Origin: Candidatus Zixiibacteriota bacterium
GTDB lineage: Bacteria; Zixibacteria; MSB-5A5; SM1-73
Direction of reading: 5' to 3'
Assembly: GCA_020341875.1 (NCBI GenBank)
Contig: CP070839.1
Location: 1,228,679-1,235,303 of the forward strand
DNA: 6,625 bases
Shown here: piece after piece, positions 1 through 5,238 of the stretch
Numbering within the stretch: the stretch's first letter is position 1
Layout: each line of letters starts with the position of its first letter
The notes under the pieces: generated by a model
What the model was told of the DNA's origin: nothing
The model's database searches: none
The model's input: only the letters and a program-made list of their open reading frames with translations
Translations under genes and position numbers: made by a program

Positions 1-193
1 CGGCGCAGAAGATGCCGTACCCGTGACGATCCTGGTGGTCGAGATTATGCTGAACCCACTTTCTCATCTTCTCGCGGTCGAACGGGACTTCCTTGAACGA
101 TTCCATGACCTTGGGGTCGGAGAAGATGAGAAGCAGATCGTCCAGATCGTCGATGGTCATCTTGCGCAGAATGAGCCGCTTGGTCTCGATCAC
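1..193 (-). CDS. GNAT N-acetyltransferase, RimJ/RimL-like (partial, 3' end beyond window)
   Basis: A second acetyltransferase gene runs leftward off the window edge; 64 codons are visible without a stop. The translation begins with (V/M)IETKRLILRKMTIDDLDDL and continues with FSDPKVMESF, a PF-x-REKM-x-KW stretch and HGYGIFCA. This is the usual N-terminal layout of the RimJ/RimL-type GNAT family (ETxRLxLR, then a DPxVM segment). These enzymes transfer acetyl from acetyl-CoA to protein N-termini or small amines; the acetyl-CoA loop itself lies outside the window. The proposed start is GTG at 193-191. It overlaps the stop of the upstream GNAT gene as GTGA and has AGGA (201-204) 7 nt upstream, so the two genes are probably translationally coupled. 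No ATG lies in frame just upstream. The substrate cannot be told from this fragment. Family assignment is fairly sure from the N-terminal pattern alone. Confidence 0.78.
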   Translation of the reverse strand, partial: MIETKRLILRKMTIDDLDDLLLIFSDPKVMESFKEVPFDREKMRKWVQHNLDHQDRHGYGIFCA

Positions 194-624
194 AGTAATT
201 TCCTGTAATTGAACTTCCTTTTCACCTCCTGGTATCCCAGCGCCTTGTGAGCGGCAGGGCTCGACGGAAAGTTAGTCGTGGTGTCCGACGCCATCTCAAT
301 ACAGCCTTTGTCCCTGGCCCACTGCTCACCGGCCTGCACTAATCTGCGTCCAACGCCCTGATTCCGGAATTCAGGCGCAACAAACCATCCCTCGATGTAT
401 CCAATTCGGTCTGTTTCGCAAGCCGGCGCCTTGTCTCGAATGGAGCATTCAATGAACCCTATCGTCTTTCCCTCATGCTCTGCCACGAATACTGCCCAAT
501 TGGCGTCATTAAGCAGTTTCTCGGCATCTTCCTTGAGCCTCTCCGGGTCCGCCCCGGGCCATAGTTGGGTCCTAAGGTCCACCCATGCTGGCTTATCTTC
601 TGCGGTGACCTTTCTGATCTGCAT
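190..624 (-). CDS. GNAT acetyltransferase, AAC(6')-type aminoglycoside acetyltransferase-like
   Basis: A complete 144-residue GNAT enzyme, normal for a single-domain member. It is expected to be cytoplasmic and to transfer acetyl from acetyl-CoA to an amine. Numbering from MQIRKV: an N-terminal AEDKPAWVDLRTQLWP segment, strand GFIECSIR at about 57-63, then YIEGWFVAPEFRNQGVGRRL at about 76-95. The acetyl-CoA loop is R87-N-Q-G90-V-G92. The later GCIEMASD and AAHKALGYQEVKRKFNYRK segments follow the layout of AAC(6')-I aminoglycoside acetyltransferases (GC-E-SD, then H-x-LG[FY]-E-V, ending in F-x-K). Drug acetylation is not shown; many chromosomal homologues have unknown amine substrates. The start is ambiguous: GTG-ATG-ATG occurs at 630-622. 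GGAG at 632-635 is 7 nt from the third codon, so the ATG at 624 is preferred, and 627 is possible. The gene ends in a 4-nt GTGA overlap with the next GNAT gene. Confidence 0.88.
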   Translation of the reverse strand: MQIRKVTAEDKPAWVDLRTQLWPGADPERLKEDAEKLLNDANWAVFVAEHEGKTIGFIECSIRDKAPACETDRIGYIEGWFVAPEFRNQGVGRRLVQAGEQWARDKGCIEMASDTTTNFPSSPAAHKALGYQEVKRKFNYRKLL

Positions 625-631
625 CATCACG

Positions 632-635
632 CTCC
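632..635 (-). promoter_or_regulatory. Ribosome binding site of the AAC(6')-like GNAT gene
   Basis: The minus strand reads GGAG here. It lies 7 nt from the ATG at 624-622, 4 nt from the ATG at 627-625 and 1 nt from the GTG at 630-628. The usual 5-9 nt spacing favours the third codon as the start. Confidence 0.5.
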
Positions 636-699
636 GGACGCAACCCGGCTATTGCTGCAGTGCAAGCGGAATGACGAGGACCGTCTGCACCCAACCGCA

Positions 700-2172
700 C
701 TACATCGATTCCAGCATCTGCGAAGCTTTGTGCCTCATGAATGAGTAATTCAGACTGTTAAGAGCGTTCCACTCCGCAGCCTTCTCGCACAAGTCCCTGG
801 CCTTCTCCTTATCGCCCTTGCCCTGGAAGGCCAGCGCCATTCTGAACCAGTTGTAGGGATTCTGCAGGCTGGATTTCTGGAGCTCTTCGAGCGCCCGGTC
901 GTACTCCTTTTCCTCCAGGGCAATCTGCCCTGCCAGTTGGTGAGCCAGTTTGACCTGAAACGGGTTTCTCACCGCCTCGACCCGCCGACGATATTCCTCG
1001 GCTTTGGTCTTGGCAGCGTCAAGATCTCCTTTCTTCAAATCGGCGCGGCCCGCATTGAAGAGAAAGGCGCGTTTTGTATTATCCTTTACCTCCTCGGAGA
1101 GATCGGATCCTCCGACTACTTCCACTGCCTTTTCGTAATTGGCCGCGGCCTCATCGATCCTCCCGGCCTCAAGAAGGATATTGCCCATGGCGACCAGGTC
1201 TCCACCCATAGCGGCAGCATCGTTGATGTTTTCCGCCAAGGCGAATTGCTTGCCCAGCTCCTCTAACGCCGCATCTGTTTTACCTTCATCCACGTAGGAA
1301 ACACACGTGGCAAAGTGAGCCGCCCGGCGTTCGCCATCGTTGCGGGCCATGTCATACAGCACCTGAAGTTGCTCCCTTGCCTCCTGATGATTCCCCTTGA
1401 AATTCAGGTTTGTGGCTATGCCGACATGCGACGGAACGAAATTTGGATCGGCCGTGAGGGCTTTCTTGTACTGATCTATGGACTCATCGTACCGGCCAGT
1501 CTTCATGAGCAATTCAGCGTACGAATCATAGGGGTTGGGATCGTCCGGGATCAGCTCGATGTATTTCCTAAAGGCGTCTTCCGCCTCGTCGAAATTCTCC
1601 ATGAATCTGTGCGCGTAGCCAAGTTGATTGTAAGGCTGCGAGAAGTCCGGGTTGATACCGGTTGCCTTGTGGTATTCTCTTATTGCCAGTTCGTAGTCTT
1701 CCTGGCCGAAGTAATGATTGCCCAGCAAGTTGTGAGCTCGTTCGTCCTGTGGGAAGGCTTCAACCAGTTCCTTGTACATCTCTCTCTGCTTCATTGCATA
1801 AGCATGAGCTCCCGCCTCAACTCCCAGAATCCACAGTCGCTCTCCCTGGGAGACCTTGTCAACCAGCTCCGTTGCCTTACCCAGGTTCTCCCAGAACCCC
1901 TTGGCGCTGGGTACGACAAAGGACAAGAACAGGTAGCTCATGGCGAAGTCCGGATCCTCTGCAATGGCCCTTTCGAAGAACGGCCGGGCCTCCTGCCCAC
2001 GAAGCTTCTCGAATAGATCACGTCCCTGCAGGAAATTCTCCCGCGCCGTTTCGGATTCTGTCGTAATGGGAATCTTACTGTCTTCCTTGGGCGCGGCGCA
2101 CCCAACCACCATGAGCAGAAGGGCACCCACCGAAAGCATCAACATCCAGTTTGTCGTGCTATGCCTTTTCAT
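700..2172 (-). CDS. TPR-repeat lipoprotein
   Basis: A 490-residue secreted lipoprotein made mostly of tetratricopeptide repeats. The N-terminus has basic residues (MKRHSTTNW), a hydrophobic stretch at about 10-23 and a lipobox VVGC with the lipidated cysteine at C25. The residue after it is Ala, so there is no Asp retention signal and outer-membrane sorting is plausible in a Gram-negative host. TPR-like helix pairs are visible at about 44-77, 146-177, 179-212, 213-245, 247-277, 324-353, 369-399, 410-440 and 441-472. They show the typical LG-x2-Y, A-x3-Y/F and NPDF/DPNF turn signatures. TPR solenoids are protein-interaction scaffolds; no catalytic domain is visible and the partner is unknown. 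The start ATG is preceded by GAAAGGGG (2179-2186) at 6 nt. It follows the TIGR04076 gene by 35 nt, so co-transcription is likely. The stop codon is TAG. Confidence 0.9.
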   Translation of the reverse strand: MKRHSTTNWMLMLSVGALLLMVVGCAAPKEDSKIPITTESETARENFLQGRDLFEKLRGQEARPFFERAIAEDPDFAMSYLFLSFVVPSAKGFWENLGKATELVDKVSQGERLWILGVEAGAHAYAMKQREMYKELVEAFPQDERAHNLLGNHYFGQEDYELAIREYHKATGINPDFSQPYNQLGYAHRFMENFDEAEDAFRKYIELIPDDPNPYDSYAELLMKTGRYDESIDQYKKALTADPNFVPSHVGIATNLNFKGNHQEAREQLQVLYDMARNDGERRAAHFATCVSYVDEGKTDAALEELGKQFALAENINDAAAMGGDLVAMGNILLEAGRIDEAAANYEKAVEVVGGSDLSEEVKDNTKRAFLFNAGRADLKKGDLDAAKTKAEEYRRRVEAVRNPFQVKLAHQLAGQIALEEKEYDRALEELQKSSLQNPYNWFRMALAFQGKGDKEKARDLCEKAAEWNALNSLNYSFMRHKASQMLESM

Positions 2173-2207
2173 CGTTCGCCCCTTTCTTGATTAAAAAGTT
2201 AAACGGA

Positions 2208-2528
2208 TCAGTCTATTCTCTCCACCTTGAAGATCACCGGTCTGAACCAGTCTGTACAGCCGACAATGAGGGTGCCGCGCTGTTTCATCCCGGGCATGTT
2301 ACCACCGTATGCAAGAGTCAACATATCATAACGGATATCTGCCCAAGCCCAATCACAGAAATCCTTTGGCGCTCCGTAGTAGCGATCCACGATGAACTCC
2401 TGGCCGTCTTTGAAAGACTCACACGGTTTTATGCCCTTATTCTCATCGTCCAGGTACTCATCAATCAAATCCTGGTTGATAGTCCTCCTAAGCACAGTGA
2501 TCTTGCACCTAGGCATCTTGCCGGGCAT
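2208..2528 (-). CDS. TIGR04076 family protein
   Basis: A small 106-residue soluble protein without signal peptide or membrane segment. It matches my recollection of the TIGR04076 family: an N-terminal KITVLRRTINQDLIDEYL segment, a central FKDGQEFIV segment, FCDWAWADIRYDMLTLAYGG, and a C-terminal GCTDWFRPVIFKVER. Four cysteines (C8, C36, C58, C91) sit in or beside these conserved blocks, which could suggest metal binding or redox chemistry. The family function is not established, and none is assigned here. The first ATG is preferred over Met5 because AAGGAGGTG (2534-2542) lies 5 nt upstream of it. It is the first gene after a strong promoter and a hairpin-bearing leader, and the TPR lipoprotein gene follows after 35 nt. 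Confidence 0.85.
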   Translation of the reverse strand: MPGKMPRCKITVLRRTINQDLIDEYLDDENKGIKPCESFKDGQEFIVDRYYGAPKDFCDWAWADIRYDMLTLAYGGNMPGMKQRGTLIVGCTDWFRPVIFKVERID

Positions 2529-2533
2529 CTCAC

Positions 2534-2542
2534 CACCTCCTT
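2534..2542 (-). promoter_or_regulatory. Strong ribosome binding site of the TIGR04076 gene
   Basis: The minus strand reads AAGGAGGTG, a nearly complete match to the anti-Shine-Dalgarno sequence, 5 nt before the ATG at 2528-2526. It decides the start in favour of the first Met of MPGKMPRCK and is the strongest such site in the window. Confidence 0.8.
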
Positions 2543-2588
2543 TTTGCGAATTCCATGGACCTTAACAAAACCTTCCTGCTAAATTCCT

Positions 2589-2615
2589 GGCCGGTGGGTC
2601 ATATGTCCCACGGCC
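2589..2615 (-). promoter_or_regulatory. Hairpin in the leader of the TIGR04076 gene
   Basis: On the plus strand, GGCCG-G-TGGG (2589-2598) pairs with CCCACGGCC (2607-2615). This gives nine base pairs with one bulged base and an 8-nt loop containing CATATG. No T-run follows on the minus strand, so it does not look like an intrinsic terminator. It falls inside the presumed untranslated leader, about 60 nt upstream of the start codon. A role in mRNA stability or regulation is inference. Confidence 0.45.
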
Positions 2616-2662
2616 CAAGAGAAATTGCTAACCCTGTAACCAGCATATCAAAGATCGTGAGA

Positions 2663-2690
2663 ATTATAACTCAAGAATCGTAGAAATCAA
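2663..2690 (-). promoter_or_regulatory. Sigma70-type promoter for the TIGR04076/TPR unit
   Basis: The minus strand carries TTGATT (2690-2685), a 16-nt spacer and a perfect TATAAT (2668-2663). A T-rich stretch with eight consecutive T (2692-2699) lies just upstream and could act as an UP-like element. Transcription would start near 2656, giving a leader of about 130 nt before the ATG at 2528. This is the best promoter match I found in the intergenic stretches. It separates the methyltransfer genes from the left-hand gene group. Confidence 0.65.
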
Positions 2691-2691
2691 G

Positions 2692-2723
2692 AAAAAAAAC
2701 GACGGCGAGCAAATCACCTTTGC
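2692..2723 (-). terminator. Weak possible terminator of the homocysteine methyltransferase gene
   Basis: A 5-bp stem (GCAAA, 5-nt loop, TTTGC; 2709-2723) spans the stop codon and is followed, after nine bases, by eight T residues (2692-2699). The stem is short and too far from the T-run for a standard intrinsic terminator. The T-run may instead belong to the promoter that follows. Confidence 0.2.
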
Positions 2724-3601
2724 AGGTCAACCATCTTCCTCAAAGTTCTTGTATGCTCAGGTGTCGTTCCACAACATCCCCCAATGATTGAGACGCCCAA
2801 TGAGACCAGCTCTTTCGCTTTCTCAGCCATAAACTCAGGTGTCTCGGGCCAGGTAGGCTTATCGCCCTTTATCTCCGGAATGCCTGCATTGGATTGGATG
2901 ATAATCGGGAGTTTGCTGTGCTTCTTGAACTGTTTAGCAATTTTCACCATATTCTCAATGCCGTTGCCGCAGTTCGAGCCGATGATATCGGCTCCTTCCT
3001 CTTCCAGCCCTCGGGCCGCCTCTTCGATGCTTGTGCCCATTACCGTGAAGAAGCCTTTCGGCGTGAGATCAAAAGTCATTGCTGCCATGACGGGAGTCGA
3101 TGGTGAGGTTGCCTTTGCCGCTTTGATCGCGAGTGTTGCCTCCTTCAAATCGGTCATAGTTTCTATGGAGACAGCATTAATTCCGGCACTGATGAGAGCC
3201 TTCATCTGCCTCTGGAAACTGTTGTACATGTCTTCAGGCTCGGTGTCTCCGTAAGGCTTCAGCAGTTTTCCGCTCGGCCCGCAGGAAGCAACTACGCACG
3301 CACGATTTTTCGCAGCCTTCTTGACCGCCAGGACGGCATTTCTGTTGACTTCCTCGGTTTTATCCTCGAGCGCGTATGACGAAAGCCGCAGGGGCGAAGC
3401 ACCAAAGGTATTTGTCTCGACGATATCTGCACCTGCCTCCAGATAAAGACGGGCGATTTCTTCGAGCACCCGGGGACGGGTGAGATTAAGAGATTCCGGC
3501 GGCTCGCCTGGCCTGAGACCATGATCCATCAGCATGGTCCCCATGGCGCCGTCGGCGACCAGTATCTCGCCGTCTCTTACGCGTTCGAGCAAGTTTTTCA
3601 T
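2714..3601 (-). CDS. Homocysteine S-methyltransferase domain protein (MetH N-terminal module-like)
   Basis: A 295-residue stand-alone homocysteine-binding (Hcy) TIM-barrel protein of the family that includes the MetH N-terminal module, MmuM and BHMT. These enzymes activate homocysteine thiolate on zinc and methylate it to methionine. Visible motifs are DGAMGT at 17-22, ETNTFGAS at 62-69, SIET at 145-148, GSNCGNG with zinc ligand C211, and GGCCGT with C276 and C277. All three zinc cysteines are present. The length fits one Hcy module: no pterin, cobalamin or activation domain is fused. Those last two are encoded by the genes just upstream, which supports a split methionine synthase in which this protein accepts methyl from the corrinoid protein. 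BHMT- or MmuM-like direct use of a methyl donor remains possible. The start ATG has a weak GAGAAG (3609-3614) at 7 nt. The preceding 246-nt spacer contains repeats, so co-transcription with the corrinoid gene is uncertain. Confidence 0.92.
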   Translation of the reverse strand: MKNLLERVRDGEILVADGAMGTMLMDHGLRPGEPPESLNLTRPRVLEEIARLYLEAGADIVETNTFGASPLRLSSYALEDKTEEVNRNAVLAVKKAAKNRACVVASCGPSGKLLKPYGDTEPEDMYNSFQRQMKALISAGINAVSIETMTDLKEATLAIKAAKATSPSTPVMAAMTFDLTPKGFFTVMGTSIEEAARGLEEEGADIIGSNCGNGIENMVKIAKQFKKHSKLPIIIQSNAGIPEIKGDKPTWPETPEFMAEKAKELVSLGVSIIGGCCGTTPEHTRTLRKMVDLQR

Positions 3602-3641
3602 TTCATGTCTTCTCTAAAGGGATCTCCGGAAGACTCATTCC

Positions 3642-3660
3642 GCAGGGCTAGTAACCCTGC
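3642..3660. repeat. Short inverted repeat upstream of the Hcy methyltransferase gene
   Basis: GCAGGG (3642-3647) and CCCTGC (3655-3660) form a perfect 6-bp stem around a 7-nt loop. No T-run follows on either strand. It could be a small leader hairpin or chance. Confidence 0.3.
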
Positions 3661-3730
3661 CTACCCTGGTTGCGTCGGAGACATAGAGGTTCATCTCTCT
3701 TTCTAAGACACAGGGGAGGAGTAAGATTGC

Positions 3731-3770
3731 GTCCCCCTCACCCTGGCCCTCTCCCCCAGGGGAGAGGGAG
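3731..3770. repeat. Dispersed palindromic element (CCCTCTCCCC...GGGGAGAGGG type)
   Basis: CCCTCTCCCC (3747-3756) and GGGGAGAGGG (3759-3768) form a perfect 10-bp inverted repeat with a 2-nt centre. It is preceded by CCCCCTCACCCTGG. From general knowledge, this pattern recurs in intergenic DNA of many bacteria; translated, it gives the familiar spurious peptide PHPGPLPQG seen here. It has no T-run, so it is better called a repeat than a terminator, though as RNA it would fold strongly between the corrinoid and Hcy genes. Confidence 0.7.
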
Positions 3771-3777
3771 CTCGATC

Positions 3778-3835
3778 TTCCCTCCCTTGATGGTTCGACA
3801 AGCTCACCACAGGTGGGAGGGAATCAAAGGGAGGG
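3778..3835. repeat. Second dispersed inverted-repeat element with TTCGACAAGCTCACCA core
   Basis: TTCCCTCCC (3778-3786) pairs perfectly with GGGAGGGAA (3815-3823) around a loop holding TTCGACAAGCTCACCA, a motif I recall as a common dispersed repeat core. A second right arm, ATCAAAGGGAGGG (3823-3835), matches the left arm CCCTCCCTTGAT (3780-3791) with one extra base. The two right arms compete for one left arm. The element stands 8 nt after the first palindrome and ends just downstream of the corrinoid gene's stop. Confidence 0.65.
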
Positions 3836-3847
3836 TGAACATGACGA

Positions 3848-4495
3848 TTAATCTGACTCGTTTGCCATTATCAGTCTCTTGACGGACTCCACTGCGTTAG
3901 TGCTGTCGTAACCGTATGCATCCGCACCGATCTGTTTCGCAAATTCCTCCGAGATCGGCGCTCCACCGATGATTGTCCTTATCTTGGTTCTCAGACCTTT
4001 TTCCTCCAACAAATCCACTGTTCTTTTCATCACCGGCATGGTGGTGGTGAGAAGAGCCGAAATGCCGATAACGGCAGCGTCTTCCTTTTCGGCGGTCTCC
4101 ACGAATCTCTCCGGTGGAACGTCGTTGCCCAGGTCGATGACTTCAAAGCCTGCACCCTTCAGCATGATGCCCACGAGATTCTTCCCGATGTCGTGCAGAT
4201 CACCTTGAACCGAACCAATGACCACTTTTCCAATGGCGGGCATACCCTCCTTGACGAACAGCGGCCGGAGCACGTCCGTACCGGCATACATCGCCTTTGC
4301 GGCAAGCAGGACCTGTGGAAGGAATATCTCGTGCGCCTTGTACCTCTCCCCTATTATGTTCATACCTCCGATCAAGCCCTCATCGAGTATTGCCCTGGGG
4401 GGTACTTTTTTCTCCACCGCCTGCCTGGTAAGCTCACATACTCTTTCGTCGTCGCCTTGCTGCAAGCGTACGGAAATCTCCTTCAGTATGTCCAT
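3848..4495 (-). CDS. MttC/MetH-type corrinoid methyl-carrier protein
   Basis: A 215-residue cobalamin-binding protein of the MtbC/MttC/MetH-cobalamin type. It cycles between Co(I) and methyl-Co(III), taking methyl from the substrate methyltransferase and passing it to an acceptor enzyme. Residues 1-85 form the helical cap region (MNIIGERYKAHEIFLPQVLLAAKAM at about 45-69). From about 88 a Rossmann-like domain follows with the lower-ligand motif D99-L-H101-D-I-G104, where H101 should coordinate cobalt base-off/His-on. SALLTTTM follows at 146-153 and IIGGAPI at 175-181. Length and motif order are normal and complete. The ATG overlaps the upstream stop as TAATG, and AAAGGTG (4503-4509) lies 7 nt upstream, so coupled translation is likely. 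Its natural partners are the adjacent MttB-like enzyme and the activation-domain protein; the Hcy protein is a candidate acceptor. Confidence 0.95.
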   Translation of the reverse strand: MDILKEISVRLQQGDDERVCELTRQAVEKKVPPRAILDEGLIGGMNIIGERYKAHEIFLPQVLLAAKAMYAGTDVLRPLFVKEGMPAIGKVVIGSVQGDLHDIGKNLVGIMLKGAGFEVIDLGNDVPPERFVETAEKEDAAVIGISALLTTTMPVMKRTVDLLEEKGLRTKIRTIIGGAPISEEFAKQIGADAYGYDSTNAVESVKRLIMANESD

Positions 4496-5238
4496 TACAT
4501 TACACCTTTCTTCTTGTCGGATCTCGATTCTTTAAGGAGCGTTCTTATCCTCTTGTGGCATGAGCGCGACCTACACTCACTGCAGAACGGATAGGAATCG
4601 TCAAAGACAAAAATGTCCTTGTCTCCAGCTACCAATACTCCGGATATCGATTTCAAGGGTTTCATCAGGTAACTCTCAAGCAGGCTGATTCCAATATCTT
4701 CAGGACGAAGAAACTCGAACAGCTTCTCTTGTCCGCTCATGTGCCAGCCGCAGTAACCCGGGCTGAATCTCAGTACGCCTTTTGACGAGGTGATTCGTCC
4801 TTTTTCTGATAGCAGATCGAAATATCTACTCTCCGCCGTGTCGGCTGCCTTGTCGGTGCCTGCGGAGGCAACCGAGTCCAGCATACTGCCCAGCGCGAAC
4901 TCATTTGCCTTGAACAGTCGGTCTATCTCTTCCGAGACCCTCTCCCCTATTGTGACGGCGAACAGAGCCAGGTCGTCGGCCTTCGTGATGATCTCATCCA
5001 GTGGAGTGTCCTGTTCATTTAGCCCTTCGCCTTTGTAGAGAGCTTCGAATCCGGGAATGGATATGTCCGAGATGGCAACCTTGGGCTTAGAGAATTCGAG
5101 AAACAGGTCGATCGCCCTCTCAAGAAGCGCCTTCACGTCCTCAGTTAGCTCTTTGCCGGAAGGGATGCCCTGCGTCTCCAAGATGGCATCCTGGTCTGGT
5201 CTTGCTTCGTCGAGTGGAATTTCGAGTATCTTTCTCAT
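4495..5238 (-). CDS. Stand-alone MetH activation (reactivation) domain-like protein with C-terminal Cys motif
   Basis: A 247-residue protein resembling the SAM-binding activation domain of cobalamin-dependent methionine synthase, which rescues oxidised Co(II) corrinoid by reductive methylation. Key features are R157-F-S-P-G-Y162 (compare the MetH RxxPGY SAM-binding motif), and LLESYLMKPLKSISG at about 186-200 (compare MetH LTESF-M-P--SVSG). The N-terminal 150 residues are helical and less conserved. The tail has C219-x2-C222-x4-C227-H228 after PF, which is not part of E. coli MetH and could bind a metal or Fe-S cluster. Separate activation proteins are known: Thermotoga maritima TM0269 complements a MetH lacking this domain. 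The ATG overlaps the MttB-like stop as ATGA without a clear Shine-Dalgarno, so it probably relies on coupling. It overlaps the corrinoid gene by 1 nt. Likely client: that corrinoid protein (inference). Confidence 0.85.
   Translation of the reverse strand: MRKILEIPLDEARPDQDAILETQGIPSGKELTEDVKALLERAIDLFLEFSKPKVAISDISIPGFEALYKGEGLNEQDTPLDEIITKADDLALFAVTIGERVSEEIDRLFKANEFALGSMLDSVASAGTDKAADTAESRYFDLLSEKGRITSSKGVLRFSPGYCGWHMSGQEKLFEFLRPEDIGISLLESYLMKPLKSISGVLVAGDKDIFVFDDSYPFCSECRSRSCHKRIRTLLKESRSDKKKGVM
4503..4509 (-). promoter_or_regulatory. Ribosome binding site of the corrinoid protein gene
   Basis: The minus strand reads AAAGGTG, 7 nt before the ATG at 4495-4493 and inside the last codons of the activation gene. 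An ATG codon at 4500-4498 is only 2 nt from it and immediately precedes TAA in the upstream frame, so the 4495 start is preferred. Confidence 0.55.

Noticed and set aside
661..682. GCGGAATGACG beside the lipoprotein stop looks like the end of a common GCGGGAATGACG dispersed repeat.
   Set aside because: The match is short and no complementary arm is found nearby; at most a decayed remnant.
649..702. Possible TAG read-through (pyrrolysine-type) at the end of the TPR lipoprotein gene.
   Set aside because: The frame after TAG meets another TAG after only 16 codons of unremarkable sequence, and nothing in the window indicates pyrrolysine use.
1315..2016. A 233-codon open frame on the plus strand opposite the TPR lipoprotein.
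   Set aside because: It is antisense to a gene with clear lipobox and TPR repeats, has no recognisable domain, and has low-complexity composition typical of a shadow frame. The same applies to the other plus-strand frames opposite genes.
3747..3768. Reading the 10-bp palindrome as an intrinsic terminator of the corrinoid operon.
   Set aside because: The stem is strong, but no T-run follows on either strand, and the sequence fits a dispersed repeat family.
2501..3847. A cobalamin or SAM riboswitch in front of the Hcy or TIGR04076 genes.
   Set aside because: I saw no B12-box-like or SAM-riboswitch core in the two spacers (2529-2713 and 3602-3847); the leader hairpin is too simple. A cobalamin riboswitch could still lie upstream of the window's right edge.
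3670..3882. A 70-codon plus-strand frame in the spacer before the corrinoid gene's end.
   Set aside because: Its translation (PPHPGPLPQGRG, MVRQAHHRWEG) is the product of the two dispersed repeats and is a well-known kind of spurious peptide.
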